Below, in pieces: positions 21,641-33,000 of a stretch of DNA of 64,000 bases. The DNA is from Magicicada septendecula (taxonomy: Eukaryota > Arthropoda > Insecta > Hemiptera > Cicadidae). Location: positions 370,345,258 through 370,409,257 of the forward strand of contig CM068372.1 of the NCBI GenBank assembly GCA_034769895.1, read 5' to 3'. Position 1 is the stretch's first letter, and each line of letters opens with the position of its first letter. Position numbers and translations under genes: made by a program. A model generated the notes under the pieces. That model was given only the letters and a program-made list of their open reading frames with translations. It ran no database searches and was not told where the DNA came from.

Positions 21641-22485
21641 TATCGATGTTATAAATTTATTCGACCGAAAACTTAAAATTTTCAACAAAATATTAAAAAT
21701 TGATATCGTTACATGTTATGTCACCACGTATACGTAAACAAAATTATTTTCGTTTTCAGAAATTCACAGATAACAAATGCTGGGCGGTATTCAATTTCTT
21801 TCGCCTTGTTTAAATAAAAGATAAATTTAATCAAATTAATTCTTTATTTTTAAAATATTAAGAACTAGGTACAGCTTGTATTTTCATTATCTTTCTCAGC
21901 GTTTTCCAAAAGCATGCTGATATATTCGGTTTCGTTCTGTGTGTAGGCCTACACATTAAAAATAATTTTATAATTAATTAGAACTGGAAAGTCATCCATG
22001 ATTTTCCATACCCAATTTTAAATAAAAAATAATGCTCATTTATTTAAAGTTAACAAATTGCTACTTTCACAAAGCGGGCAGAAACTATTGTCAACCAGAG
22101 ATGTGTAACAGTATGATAAACCAAACTCGCACGTAAATACACGGGGTTCACCAAACTGCATGCAGACTAACTGTGTCAGCTTGATAACTTATTATACAGG
22201 TGTTGTGATGTCCACGGTATTGATTTTTACATTTACTCCTGTCATTTTCCATATCCAAATGTCCGTCTGTCGAGGTACATACCCCTACTAGGGAATTCAC
22301 ACGTGTCAAGTTCACAAATGACTGCGACAGTTTCAGCAAAAAATTGTTGTAGCGTTATTATGTTGGTACTGTATTATTATTGCCACATTACTTGTTTTAG
22401 TGCAAGTATTTGTGTAAATATACCTTGCGTACGTAAATAGAAGACGTCGGCGACGCTAGTTAGTTAGCTAATTGTTCTATTACTG
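21641..22485. other. No gene recognised
   Basis: AT-rich; 21640-22060 resembles 37960-38290, sharing AATTAATTCTTTATTTTTAA and ATTTAGTTTTGTTCTG-like words, so it belongs to the same repeat family. The rest is unassigned. Confidence 0.4.
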
Positions 22486-22684
22486 TAATTCCAACTTTGT
22501 CGTGTTTACTGGCTGAACTGCTACTTGTCATGTTCCGGACGAGGCCTTTCAGTGTTTCCACCATTTTCAAGGTCTAAACCACGAATTACCTAGGTGGTTT
22601 AGGACTTGAAAATGGTGGACACACTGAAAGGCCTCGTCCGGAACATGACAAGTTCAGCAAGTAAACACGACCAAGTTGGAATTA
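22486..22684. repeat. Foldback element: ~95-bp inverted arms, 11-base loop
   Basis: 22486-22582 and 22594-22684 are reverse complements apart from a few substitutions and short indels: TAATTCCAACTTTGTCGTG, CTTGTCATGTTCCGGACG, AGGCCTTTCAGTGT and CCACCATTTTCAAG all recur inverted. A transcript would fold into a nearly continuous 90-pair hairpin. Confidence 0.85.
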
Positions 22685-22832
22685 CACAGACTGCTAATTC
22701 AAATAACAAGATGAATTTATTACTGTTAGTTTCCGCGTTATAATCATTCGTACTGGTAGTAAAATTTACAAAACTTGATGGCTTTATTGATTCCTTTCGT
22801 TCATTGTGAATACTGTGTAGCCTATTGGAAGT

Positions 22833-22985
22833 CAGTGGCGTAACTAGGGGTTGCTCCTGGGGGGCGGGAAGATTTATCAATCTTTAAATCTTTTGTTTAT
22901 TAAAATAATGTTCATAAACATAATTGTTGCAGTTGCAATTTTTTTTAATTCACGCCTCTCATATGCTACCAATATACAGACTATG
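22833..22985 (+). mobile_element. Orphan hAT-type transposon end
   Basis: CAGTGGCGTAACTAGGGG is a classic terminus of insect hAT transposons (CA-initial, 'GGCGTAACTAGG'). No matching opposite end was found before the microsatellite at 22993, so only one end is supported. Confidence 0.5.
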
Positions 22986-22992
22986 GTAGGCT

Positions 22993-23044
22993 TGTTGTTG
23001 TTGTTGTTCTTCTTCTTCTTCTTCTTCTTCTTCTTCTTCTTCTT

Positions 23045-23108
<64 letters not shown>

Positions 23109-23125
23109 TCCTCCTCTTCCTCTTC
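22993..23125. repeat. Compound (TTG)/(TTC)n/(TTA)n microsatellite
   Basis: TTG, then TTC, then TTA triplets, then CTC-rich. On the minus strand it directly follows a LINE tail (23126-23470), consistent with growth from that element's 3' end. Confidence 0.95.
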
Positions 23126-23470
23126 TTCCTAGAACCACTCTTCCTTGGCCTTCCTTGGTCTCCAGTGCCAGAATTTTTCTGCGAATCCTGTGTTGTTCCG
23201 TTCTCACTGTGTATCCCGGCCAGGTTATCTTTCTGCTCATTATAAACCTTACTATGTCAGCTTCGTGTAGCAAATTATTTATTTCTTGATTTTTTTCGTA
23301 TTCTCCACGAGCTGCTGTTATTTTGCACGGGTTCAAAAATGTTTGTCACAATCTTTCGTTCAAACATTCTTAGATACTGTTCGTCATTTTGCGTTAATAC
23401 CCATGTTTCACCAGTATAACTTACAAACTGGTCTAATTATGCTGATCGGTCTTTTTAATTTTAATGATTT
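23126..23470 (-). pseudogene. LINE reverse-transcriptase C-terminal tail, decayed
   Basis: Minus strand reads ILLHEADIVRFI-like (NNLLHEADIVRFIMSRKITW), then GYTVRTEQHRIRRKILALET; and, further upstream near 23370, a MFERKIVT-like patch. These are the last two blocks of insect LINE ORF2. It ends in the GAA/TAA triplet array on the minus strand. 5'-truncated and frameshifted. Confidence 0.6.
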
Positions 23471-23479
23471 GTTCAGTGC

Positions 23480-23899
23480 TTTCGACTTTATTAATTTTGA
23501 GTAGGCGTAAGTAACATATCGATTATACCACAAAGATTCTCGTCTGGACAGCATGGCTCGTACTGTTAGTGTAGTTTATTTGTGAGCCTATGTAGGAGAA
23601 TACTCTGCGTGTTCAAATTCATGATTTCCGTATTGTAGACATTGTCTATAACACGTTGCTTAACCGTTTGACTGTCATGTTGCGAATGCAGACCACAAAC
23701 ACCATACTCGATTGTATAATAAACTGCACTACTGACGAATGTGACAAGTAAAGCGAGAACACTGGCTATAAATTAATTCGTTCCGCACATCGATCACAAA
23801 AATTGTAAGTGTCGTACAATCGATTTCCGCTCTCTCCCCGACGCATGTCCCTTGCGCTGTCGTCGACGCGCTGAATAAATAACACTACGACGACACCTT

Positions 23900-23955
<56 letters not shown>

Positions 23956-24115
23956 CTTACTGTACTCCATCACGGGGAGGTAATGCAAGCTTATCAGGTC
24001 ATTCTAACTTAAGCAGCAGAAAAGATTGAAAATTTGTAACTTGCGCCCTTAATTAACTTGTGTTGTCAACAGTAATAGAAGGACTGTTAAATTGTAAGCC
24101 GTGTAAACATGTCGT
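23480..24115. other. No gene; includes (CA)n at 23902-23953
   Basis: Unassigned sequence containing a CA dinucleotide array of about 26 units. Confidence 0.6.
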
Positions 24116-24119
24116 CGTG

Positions 24120-25145
24120 TAAATACCAGAATAAACATCATCATCACCATCTTCACAACACGACATAGGTGCTGCCTGTTCCGCCTTCAAAGATCCTCCA
24201 CCCACTGTGCTATGACTACTTCATTTTAATTGTCCTTGCGTGATATACTGTTACTATAGTTACTGCTCTACTAATCTTCAGACTGTCAAACACAGTCTGC
24301 TTCATCATCATCATCATCTGCACAACACGACATAGGCATGGTGCTGCTTGTTCCGCCTTCAAAGATCCTCCAGCCATCTCTTCCTGGGTCTGCCCACACA
24401 CCTGTGTCCCATACGTTTGTATTTCCAGATTTGTTTGGATAGTCTGGAATCTGACATTCTTTCTAAGTGTACTTTCCACCGTACTTTTCATTCAAGTTAA
24501 AACATGTAATTTTTGTCGTACGACCTCGCTCTTTATACGGTCAAGTTTAAAATACCTTTTAACTCCTCTTAAGAACGCCATTTCCGAGGCCTGTATTTCA
24601 CTGTCTTGTTTCTTGGTTGTTGTCCACAACTCAAACCCATAGGACAGTACACGGACTGCCATAACTTTGTAGAAATTTAATTTTGTATCTCGACGTGCCT
24701 TGTTTCTAAAAATACGGTTTATTGTCCCACAGATCGTTTGGAACTTACCTAACTTAACATTAACATCAAATTCCTATCATAGCCAATATCATTTCCCAAT
24801 AACTGAATGACTAACCTCTTCTAGAATTCGATCATTAATCATTATTTTTGTTCCTATTGTTCTTTGCCTCGAAATGCCATTACCTTTTTTTTTATAGTGG
24901 AGATTTTCATATTGCATTGTTTTCAAATCCGATGAAGCTTAAAAACTGACTTTAGTAAACCATATTCTGTATTCTGAAGTACAAGTAAGTCGTCAGCAAA
25001 CATCAGCCCATTCAAATATCTGTATTGTGATAACTTAATAGTAGGGTTAACTAGATATTTCCATTTTCTTACCAAATTGTCAATACAAATGTTAAAAAGA
25101 GGAGGTGATATACTTCGCGCTTGTCTAACACCCTCACTGACAGAT
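24120..25145 (-). pseudogene. LINE reverse transcriptase fragment with FADD box; duplicated 3' end
   Basis: Minus strand: RSISPPLFNICIDNLVRKWK near 25100, LNGLMFADDLLVLQNTE (FADD at 24989-25000), MKISTIKKK, TKIMINDRILEEVSHSVIGK, FQTICGTINRIFRNKARRD, LSYGFELWTTTKKQDSEIQA, then the closing EEMAGGSLKAEQAAPC near 24360. This spans palm, thumb and C-terminus of a LINE RT. Stops and frame slips inactivate it. The last about 65 bases occur twice on the same strand (24303-24372 and 24128-24192, each ending in a CATCAT run), so a second 3'-end copy lies directly beyond the first. Confidence 0.8.
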
Positions 25146-25399
25146 ATTTGTTGAGATATCCTACAATAGCCATTCTTGTTCCGTTATGTAGTCCTTGTAG
25201 TTGTTGTGGGTATCTCCGTTCTCCTAATACTTGCCACAACAAATAAACATGTCTCTTTAATTATGATGTTTGTATTCTTCATATTTATTTTCAGACTAAC
25301 CTCTGCACTTACCCCGTTGAGGTCCTCCTCCATATTTTTAACAGTTTTGGAAATGTATACTACATCATTAGAGGAAACAAGTACAAAAAACGACTGATT

Positions 25400-25600
25400 C
25401 TGTACAAAACGATTGCGGAAAGCAGATGCAGTATGGTTGGTTACCTGCTACGGTATTCAAACTGGTCAAGGAAATGATTGAGGAGCGTAGTGGAAGGAGA
25501 AGTGATGCATGAAAGACGAGGAAGAAAGTATGTGGTGATTAAGACACTGTCTTCTTGCAAGCCCACCAACATCTGGGTTGAGGAACAGAAAAAAAAGGAA
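25400..25600 (+). pseudogene. LINE C-terminal tail, badly decayed
   Basis: Reads LVGYLLRYSNWSRK near 25436, followed by a KRGR-like basic patch and an A-rich end with GAGGAACAGAAAAAAAAGG. The pattern fits the end of a LINE ORF2 but is weak. Confidence 0.4.
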
Positions 25601-26342
25601 TTACGACACTATAAAGATTAATAACTTTCTATATTCTTAAGAGTGATTGTATGAATTGCGTATAGCCCTATTTCACAAAGAGCGAACTGCGTACTTCAAT
25701 TGTGGTAAGACACTCATCTCGCGCCGCCATTAAAGGAAACTGAAAAAATATTGACCGTTTCTGGAGATAAAGCACACCCACAATCGGCCCACTCAAACGT
25801 TGTCTGATACACTCAATAAAGTTAGAAAATAAAACTAACTCCACGTGGAAAAACACTGAGAGAATGTCAAGGAATTGGAGGCGTTTGTCGTACAACCAGT
25901 GGGATGTCCACCTATGCGCTGTCGACGCTGAGAAAAATCTTTTAAGGGATAAATTCTGAAGCAAAGTTTAACACGATTTAAGCTACGGCTAACCGGACGG
26001 GAGAACCCTCACGCAGTTAAAACTATATAGACACATACACACACCCACACACACACTTGCCTTCCGACAAACGGTAAACAGTATCGCAGTTATCGAGTTT
26101 ACCCTGCATTATGCCACATTGTGAATACAAAAATAAACATATCTCTTTAACTGTGATGTCTGTAATTATCATATGTATTCTCAGACCAACTTCTACAGTC
26201 TACTTAACCCATTGAGCTCGTCCTCCATTTTTTTCAGTTTCACAAATATATACTACATCATTTGTAAAATAATGATGAAAGAAAAATAAATCACTACTTA
26301 AAGCAAATTTTTAAAGGAAAAAATATACTTAAAGCATCATTT
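25601..26342. other. No gene recognised
   Basis: AT-rich. 26110-26280 repeats phrases of 25235-25380 (for example AATAAACAT..TCTCTTTAA and CAAATATATACTACATCATT), so a local diverged duplication is present. Confidence 0.45.
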
Positions 26343-26622
26343 AAATCACTAACAGTAATTTGTTTTTATATAGTATCCAAGTCACTTTTTCACAATAATT
26401 TAATTACCTTGTATCCGTCGAGCCGAAGTTACATCGTGTTATGTGTGTGTCGTTATTGTGATTTAGTAAATATGTGCAAATGTGTTTGTATGTGTTTTAT
26501 GTGAATTTTAACATTTGACGAGGATTACTGATGATGTGACACATGTCACGAAACGCGTCTATATAAAAAACGCTAAAACGAAGTCACTGACGGATACAAG
26601 GTAATTAAATTACTAACAGTAA
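26343..26622 (+). mobile_element. 248-bp insertion carrying a hammerhead-like core, flanked by a 16-bp target duplication
   Basis: AAATCACTAACAGTAA (26343-26358) and AAATTACTAACAGTAA (26607-26622) flank it directly, differing at one base. Inside, 26396-26419 and 26589-26612 are a perfect 24-bp inverted repeat enclosing the hammerhead-like motif at 26528-26560. No coding region. Target duplications of this size are made by target-primed reverse transcription, so I infer a short non-autonomous retroelement, probably mobilised by a Penelope-like element. Confidence 0.65.
26524..26563 (+). ncRNA. Hammerhead-ribozyme-like motif
   Basis: CTGATGA (26528-26534), one T, a perfect five-pair stem II GTGAC-ACAT-GTCAC, GAAA (26550-26553), and CGCGTC. 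ACGCGU is a six-base palindrome able to make stem III between two molecules, and GUC is an allowed cleavage triplet. Stem I is weak (two pairs next to the core). Confidence 0.5.
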
Positions 26623-26624
26623 GC

Positions 26625-27385
26625 AATACTCATTAAAACAATAATAAAAACCCAGGTTGCAGAAAAGACCACATGCGTTGATATTGTAGGAAAATTATCA
26701 AGAACAATTTATCTGAGACTGCATTGAATACGATATTACAATAGATTGTAAAGAATATGTATCTAGTTTACAGGTTTTATTGTAACCTGTTACGTAAACT
26801 GGTAAAAAGGTCGATACACACGTGAAATTAATTCATCATAGTTTTTAAACCAATTATTTTTCAACCCCCTAAGAAACAAGGTCCAAAGAATAGACCGTAT
26901 AAAAAGTTCCGTATAAAATTATATAAATGCTGAAGAACAAACTTGACCAGAAGATTTGGGAACTTTGTTGAAATTTCTTACTAAAATACAAGTATAAATT
27001 GCAGAAAAGAATTATTTGGTTTTTATAATGTAATACAAATAAGTAATTGTAATGATGAGGCTTAAGATACTAGTCGGATGTCCCAGATGCGCCACATGAT
27101 GGAAATGTGTTTTTCAGCCGCAATTTCAACTCAGACTGTGGTAACAATGGGTGACTCTAGCATGATGCGGTGGGTGAAACATACATAGCTTTGCATATAT
27201 ACAAATACTACATGTATTACATGTCTGTACGTAAGTTGTTACGTATCATAGTATGGTAAAATTCAAAGACTGGAGCTCGTTGTTTTCTTCTTCTTAAATT
27301 ATTACTCAGTTACTAGAAAACTGTACACAACAACCATTATTAACTCTTTGCTGTTCTTTCCTATATATTTTTTTATTTTTTATTT
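26625..27385. other. No gene recognised
   Basis: AT-rich sequence, no similarity recognised. Confidence 0.45.
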
Positions 27386-27389
27386 TAAT

Positions 27390-28275
27390 TTTTTGTATCG
27401 GCCATCTAAAGACCACATGCCAATTTAAATTCTTTATTCCTTGTTCTTTTATTTTTCTCCAATATTCTTTCATCTTTTCACTATGGCTCTTCTTCCTGTC
27501 TTCAGTCCACTTTTTTGAACCTGCGTTTTTCTCTCTCTTATCCTAGACATCTTCCATTTTTAATACTTTTGTCCGAAAAACTTCTCTTTTAGTTGCTTCT
27601 TCTGCGTTTATATTATTTTTTCCTAAATCCTTTTTGACTTCTTTAACCCAACTTGTTGTTGACTTCTTTACCCACAGATATTTGAAGATCTGTTTTTTTA
27701 ACCTATTGTCGTCCATTCTATACAAATGGCCAAAAAATACTAGTCTTCTTTTTCTTACTGTTTCTGTTATATTTACTGTACTTTGATATATTTCGTCATT
27801 ACTTCTTAGTCTAATTTCCAACCTTCTGAAGATTTCCGTGGGGCTAATATTTTCCTAATAATTAGTCTTTCCAATATTTCTAGTTTGTCTAAATTATAAT
27901 TCAGTGGTAGACATTCACTTGCATATAGACATTCTGGCCTCACTACTGTACTGTAATGCCTTATTTTCGCATTTTTAGATATGCACTTTTTATTGTAAAT
28001 ATCTTTAGTTATACCATATGCTCTTTCCATTTTATGAATCCTTTCTTCTATAGCAGATTTTTCTAAACCATTCTCTTGAATTATTTCCCCTAGATACTTA
28101 AATTGTCTAACCCTCTCTATTCGACCACTATCTGTTAGCAGGAATTTCGGAGCATTTTTAATGTTCGTGAGAAATTTGTTTTTTTCTGCAGAAATTCTTA
28201 ACCCTGTTCTACTGGCTATGTCCTCTAAAAAATTAACTTGTGTTACTGCAGATGTCAGATGTTCAGAAAATATTT
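27390..28275 (-). pseudogene. LINE reverse transcriptase, thumb to C-terminus; least decayed LINE in the window
   Basis: Open on the minus strand from about 28270 to 27806, then after a frameshift from 27821 to 27543. It reads DIASRTGLRISAEKNKF, RVRQFKYLGEIIQENG, KMERAYGITKDIYNKK, CLYASECLPLNYNLDKLEIL, and in the second frame RKRRLVFFGHLYRM and KEVKKDLGKNNINAEEATKR. These are the post-catalytic blocks 'G..IS..K', 'F.YLG..I', 'YG.E...', 'R.L.F.GH..RM'. The FADD/YADD box lies upstream of the truncation. It differs from the other LINEs here by lacking a GAA or GAT tail. Confidence 0.85.
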
Positions 28276-28443
28276 TTATTTTATTTTATCACTAAGTCAT
28301 TACTTTTACTTTATCACTAAGGGGTAAAAACGAGATTGAGCATTCGGAAAGGATGAATGAAAATAGGGGTGATAAAGAAGTGCTCACTAATGACAAGCTA
28401 ATGACACTAATGACAGATCATAGTTGGATATTACTGTGATAAA

Positions 28444-28517
<74 letters not shown>

Positions 28518-29040
28518 CACATAATGTCCTTATACGCTTAGGCCCTCTATTACAGTACTGGTACTGTTTCAATTACTATGCCGTATGACCGGCTGCAATT
28601 TAGGCAGACGAAATTGTTTTCGGGACCGGGTGCAATGAACCCGACTAATTCAATCCATGACCCTCCTCTCACCAGCTGTTATTGAGTAGAGTGTTACCAG
28701 CATCTGAAGTCACACACACATATGTACACAAACACCGTATTTGCAGACACAACAACCAACTTCCTCTCGCTCTCGGCGTTAATTGTAATAAAAATAAACA
28801 ACAACAAAACGAGAAAACAACAAAAACAGTCGTTTCAAAGCAAGCAGTGTGTTCACTGTTAACGGTCAACAAGTCTAGAATGTGGCGTACAGTCCAGGTT
28901 AATCAACTACTTACGCGTCTTAACAAACGCACGGATTTTGATTTCAATACAGTGGAATAATTTTTTTACACCAGAGAAATCAATACTCTCAATTTTTATT
29001 AATAGATTTATGAAACAATAACGTTCGTACTACAATCAAT
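28276..29040. repeat. (GT)n at 28446-28515 in otherwise unassigned sequence
   Basis: About 35 GT dinucleotides. The remaining sequence, including the 92-codon frame at 28682-28960, has no recognised domain. Confidence 0.6.
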
Positions 29041-29230
29041 AATAACTTTCTTCTTCTTCTTCTTCTTCTTCTTCTTCTTCTTCTTCTTCTTCTTCTTCTT
29101 CTTCTTCTAATTTTATGTGGACTCACGTTCCGCCAAGAAAGCAACGGATAGAAGACATTGGAGAAGATTGGTGTTGTAAGCAAGGGCTCACGTTGCGCTG
29201 TTGTGCTCAAGAAGAAGAAGGAGTAGACTG
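29041..29230 (+). repeat. (TTC)n array and a LINE 3'-end fragment
   Basis: 29048-29108 is pure TTC. 29140-29225 on the plus strand resembles the LINE tail (GATAGAAGACATTGGAGAAG, i.e. DRRHWRR, then ARAHVALLCS and AAGAAGAAGAAGG), so two GAA-type tails face each other here. Confidence 0.6.
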
Positions 29231-29339
29231 TAAATGACCAAAGTATTCAAATCAAAAATAGAAAAAGACTTAAACATCTAATGGGTGCTTCCGTCTTCCG
29301 CCTTCAGACATGGGGCCGCCCTGCCTTGAGCCGTGTGCA

Positions 29340-29895
29340 CCTGCCTCGATCCATAGGTTTGCGTGCACGCGTGTGTGTGGAGTCAGACATGCACACACGT
29401 AGCCCTGCGGTGTCACGTGCATAGGTTTGCGTGCACGCGTGTGATTGTGCGTGTGTGTGGAGTCAGACATGCACACACGTAGGCCTGCAGTGTCACGTGC
29501 ATAGGTTTGCGTGCACGCGTGTGTGTGGAGTCAGACATGCACACACGTAGGCCTGCAGTGTCACGTGCGTAGGTTTGCGTGCACGCGTGTGATTGCGCGT
29601 GTGTGTGGAGTCAGACATACACACGTAGCCCTGCGGTGTCACGTGCATAGGTTTGCGTGCACGCGTGTAATTGTGCGTGTGTGTGGAGTCAGACATACAC
29701 ACACGTAGCTCTGCGGTGTCACGTGCATAGGTTTGCGTGCACGCGTGTGATTGTGCGTGTGTGTGGAGTCAGACATGCACACACGTAGGCCTGCAGTGTC
29801 ACGTGCATAGGTTTGCGTGCACGCGTGTGTGTGGAGTCAGACATGCACACTCGTAGGCCTGCAGTGTCACGTGCATAGGTTTGCGTGCGCGTCTG
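29340..29895. repeat. Minisatellite with mixed 68-bp and 80-bp units
   Basis: AGTCAGACAT recurs at 29381, 29461, 29529, 29609, 29687, 29767 and 29835. The two unit lengths differ by presence or absence of a 10-12 bp GATTGTGCGTGT block. Each unit has GTTTGCGTGCACGCGTGTG and GTAGGCCTGCAGTGTCACGTG, giving many CpG and CACGTG sites. The open frames on both strands are by-products. Confidence 0.9.
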
Positions 29896-30340
29896 CGTTT
29901 GCGTATCGCCTTTCTCATTCGAATTACTTCCCTTATCTATTTTTCAAAACGTTTTTATCCGTTCTCCACTTCAACATACACACTAGGCCTACATCCCCCT
30001 TACAAAATTACTGTAATTTTCTCTGCTAATGCACAACATTTGACGGAAATAACAAGACTGTTTTACGACGTAGGTTTATAAATTATTAACTCTCTGCTTC
30101 TCGAACGCATTAGCCACTGTGTGAGTCAACGATTATGTTTACTAAGAAACCCCCTCGCACGCACACACAATTCGTCGGATCGTTTTCCGAACATACAGAA
30201 CAGGAAAAACGATTCGCCTGGCCCCTGATTCTCGGTAACAAACGTGTCACGAAAGCAATCGTCAAGTGTTTGTTCAAATTTGCCGCAGTTGTTACTGTTG
30301 TGATTGAGTCGCGCAAGTTACAAGTAGAGACAGAAGTAGC
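29896..30340. other. No gene recognised
   Basis: An 84-codon frame (30135-30389) runs into the neighbouring repeat and has no recognised domain. Confidence 0.4.
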
Positions 30341-30941
30341 TTGGCGTCCATGTAACCGCTGTTGCCGGCGGCAACAGTACTGGAAATAAGAGAAAATAAT
30401 ATTAATTATACCGCAGTATAAATACTTTAGTTACTGAATAATTTGAAATACGAATAATATTAGTAGGGACAGTTGAAGGAAAGCGTAGCATTGGTTTCGA
30501 ACTGCTAGACACTTGCACCGCCTTGTGTTGCCGGCTCAGACATCGGTAATGTTTTACTGCGTACAGTCATTGACCTCGTAGTAGTTGTCACTGTACAAAC
30601 TGTGAAGGGGGGGGGCACATTCGTCCACCCAATGTGTTCCCGCTGTATAAACCGGCAAAACGCTCAGTTAGCAGCAGATACTACGTACCTATTTGTGTTT
30701 TGTTCGTTTAAGTCATGTGTTTCTATGTTTGTCTTTATTATTTTTAATTCGATATTATTTGTGTTCTAAGTTATTCTGTGTAATTATAATGAGAGTCAGA
30801 TCCCGTTGAACCGGAACCCTCTTCTTCTACCAGCGAATGGTAGAAAATGCTCTATAAAGAACACTTGGTATAAGAAAAGATTCGAATTAATTTTTAGGTT
30901 AAGTTTATGCCTATCACAACCGGCAACAGGTGTTATGTACT
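30341..30941 (-). repeat. Inverted copy of the ~590-bp repeat at 7765-8356
   Basis: Begins GCCGGCGGCAACAGTACTGG and ends CCGGCAACAGGTGTTATGTA. Collinear with the reverse complement of 7765-8356 with scattered differences. See that entry. Confidence 0.7.
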
Positions 30942-31559
30942 GAGAGACAGTAAACCTGACTGGGGGTGAGGAAATAGTAGCCTAATCATTATCAACAACT
31001 TGCATGGATTAGACTGACACAGATCATCTTCCACAAAACCTACCGTGTTTTCCACGATATCGCGCTATTGTATCTTCCATCGTCCTGGAACACGTTGCGT
31101 AATTTGCACCTTCAATCTCGTAGACCTACTTAACATGCTGCAAATTCACAAAAGCGTTCAGTTAGTAATTCATTTGCCGATTCTGATGAAGAATCAGAAG
31201 AGACATTTCTAAATCCAACCGAACAATCGAAGTAACACCAGTTTTAACTTGACCGTTTGGCTTCTGTTTGGGGTGGATAGTGCCTCAAGACACCTATTGA
31301 ACGGACAAACGGATTTCGTACAACTTAGCATGCGCATCTCAGACGCTTACTTACCTCTTACACGTCTATTGTTTTTGAGTTGATCTACAGTACGGCGGCA
31401 GGAAGCAAAAGTGTAATGAGTAAAAGTTTTCAAACCATGTTGGGTTTTAAGGGATTTTAAAGATTAAGATGAATTTCAACCAAAATCTGAACATAATGTT
31501 TTTAGAAATTTAAAAAAATTTTGGACATCAAAGAAAAAAATCGGTATGGAGAACCATAC
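30942..31559. other. No gene recognised
   Basis: Unassigned sequence, no domain similarity seen. Confidence 0.45.
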
Positions 31560-33000
31560 ATGACTTCCATGTCCTAAAATTTATGAGGAAGGACTGTACT
31601 TTTGGATAAAATGTCTGTAGGTCGAACGAAGAGCTAGCTAAAGGTAGCTGCGATCTGATTCCTGTAATGAAATTGGACTCTCGCTGCGAGGGGCCGAGGG
31701 ATGTCTATAGTGTTATCAAAGTCTTTCCTGTCAATACTATACTAGTCATTTTTCTTTTTTAAAATCGAGTCTTGATTTCTTTCTTTCCATTTGTCTTCTG
31801 ATTTCCTGAACGACTATTCTGTTCACCCGTATAATTATAAATTTCTAAGCAAAACATTTCTTCCTTAATACGTTTGTGTCTCCTGTTTAACACCCACCAT
31901 TCTGATCCATGTCATAACGCTATATTCCACACAGGCTAGTAAAAACTAGCCATCAGGGAGGTCAAAATATTTTCAAGGAGGGGCAAACAATTTTCCAAAG
32001 GAGAAAAATATTTATATATTTTTCATACATACACACATGCACATATTAGTTTATAATTCTCATATCATAATAGAAATAAGTACACAGATTGTATTAATTG
32101 CTTTAATACAACAACACTGCACAGCGATCCACAGGAAGCAAATCGATGTCCATCTTTTCGGCTTGCACGCGTTGTGTTGGTGTGGTTTTCGGCACTTACC
32201 ATTTAAAAAGCGTGCAAACATAAGAAAATAAACATGAGTGAGCCCAGAAATAACGCGAATTTTGTATGTGTGTGTGCCCTGCCGGCCTATTTTTTGCCGT
32301 AATCACAATAATAAAACTTTGGAAAAGTAAACATTACATAATTGAGATATGCTTGCGTGCCAGGAACGATATATTTTCACTCATACGTGATTTAAATTAA
32401 AATGAAAAATACAGAATTTTGTTAAAGTGTAATGAAATGTTTCCATAGAAACTACTTCTTTGTTGTCAATAACGTAGTACACATATAAAACTTATAAAAA
32501 TTTACCTCCTCCATCATCAACTACCATTTTAATTTATAAAAAAATTACTCCCTCCCCACTTCAACTACCCTTTTCATTTATAGATCACCTTTTATCTACC
32601 TTTCTACAGTGGATTATTATGACCTTCTTTTCAGGATACTTTATTTATCAAAATTAAACCCTTTACTCTTGTTAAAACGTAAAACATTGCAGGTAAACTA
32701 CCCCTTTCCCTTAATCGATCTTCACAAAAAACAATAGGCCTTGTGAGTCCTCTACAATTCACAGCTGTATGCAAAAAAGTTTTTGATTCTGTTTGAATTT
32801 GCGACAGTTATCGTTCGCCATAAAAAAAATTCTACACACAGACACGCACAGACAGACACACACAGAGACACTTTTCGAAAAATGACTTTTTTTCATGTTT
32901 TGATGGTAGTACAATCAGAATATGTGGTTATCTCGAACACGATTTTTTTCGACATGACCATACTTCCATTTCATTATGGAACATGGAAGTAAACTCAAAA
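31560..33000 (-). repeat. Multi-module dispersed repeat, copy B (inverted relative to copy A)
   Basis: Starts CATGACTTCCATGTCCTAAA, passes through the AGCTAGCTAAAGGTAGCTGC block, the CA-rich module, an empty insertion site at 32449-32461 (AAACTACTTCTTT), the TCTTCACAAAAAACAATAGG module and ends with the imperfect palindrome near 32960-32992. It matches the reverse complement of 19640-21640 over about 1.4 kb. Confidence 0.75.

Noticed and set aside
26396..26612. A Tc1/mariner-type MITE defined by the 24-bp inverted repeats
   Set aside because: There is no TA flank at the arms, and a longer direct repeat lies outside at 26343-26358 and 26607-26622, which fits a retro-type insertion better.
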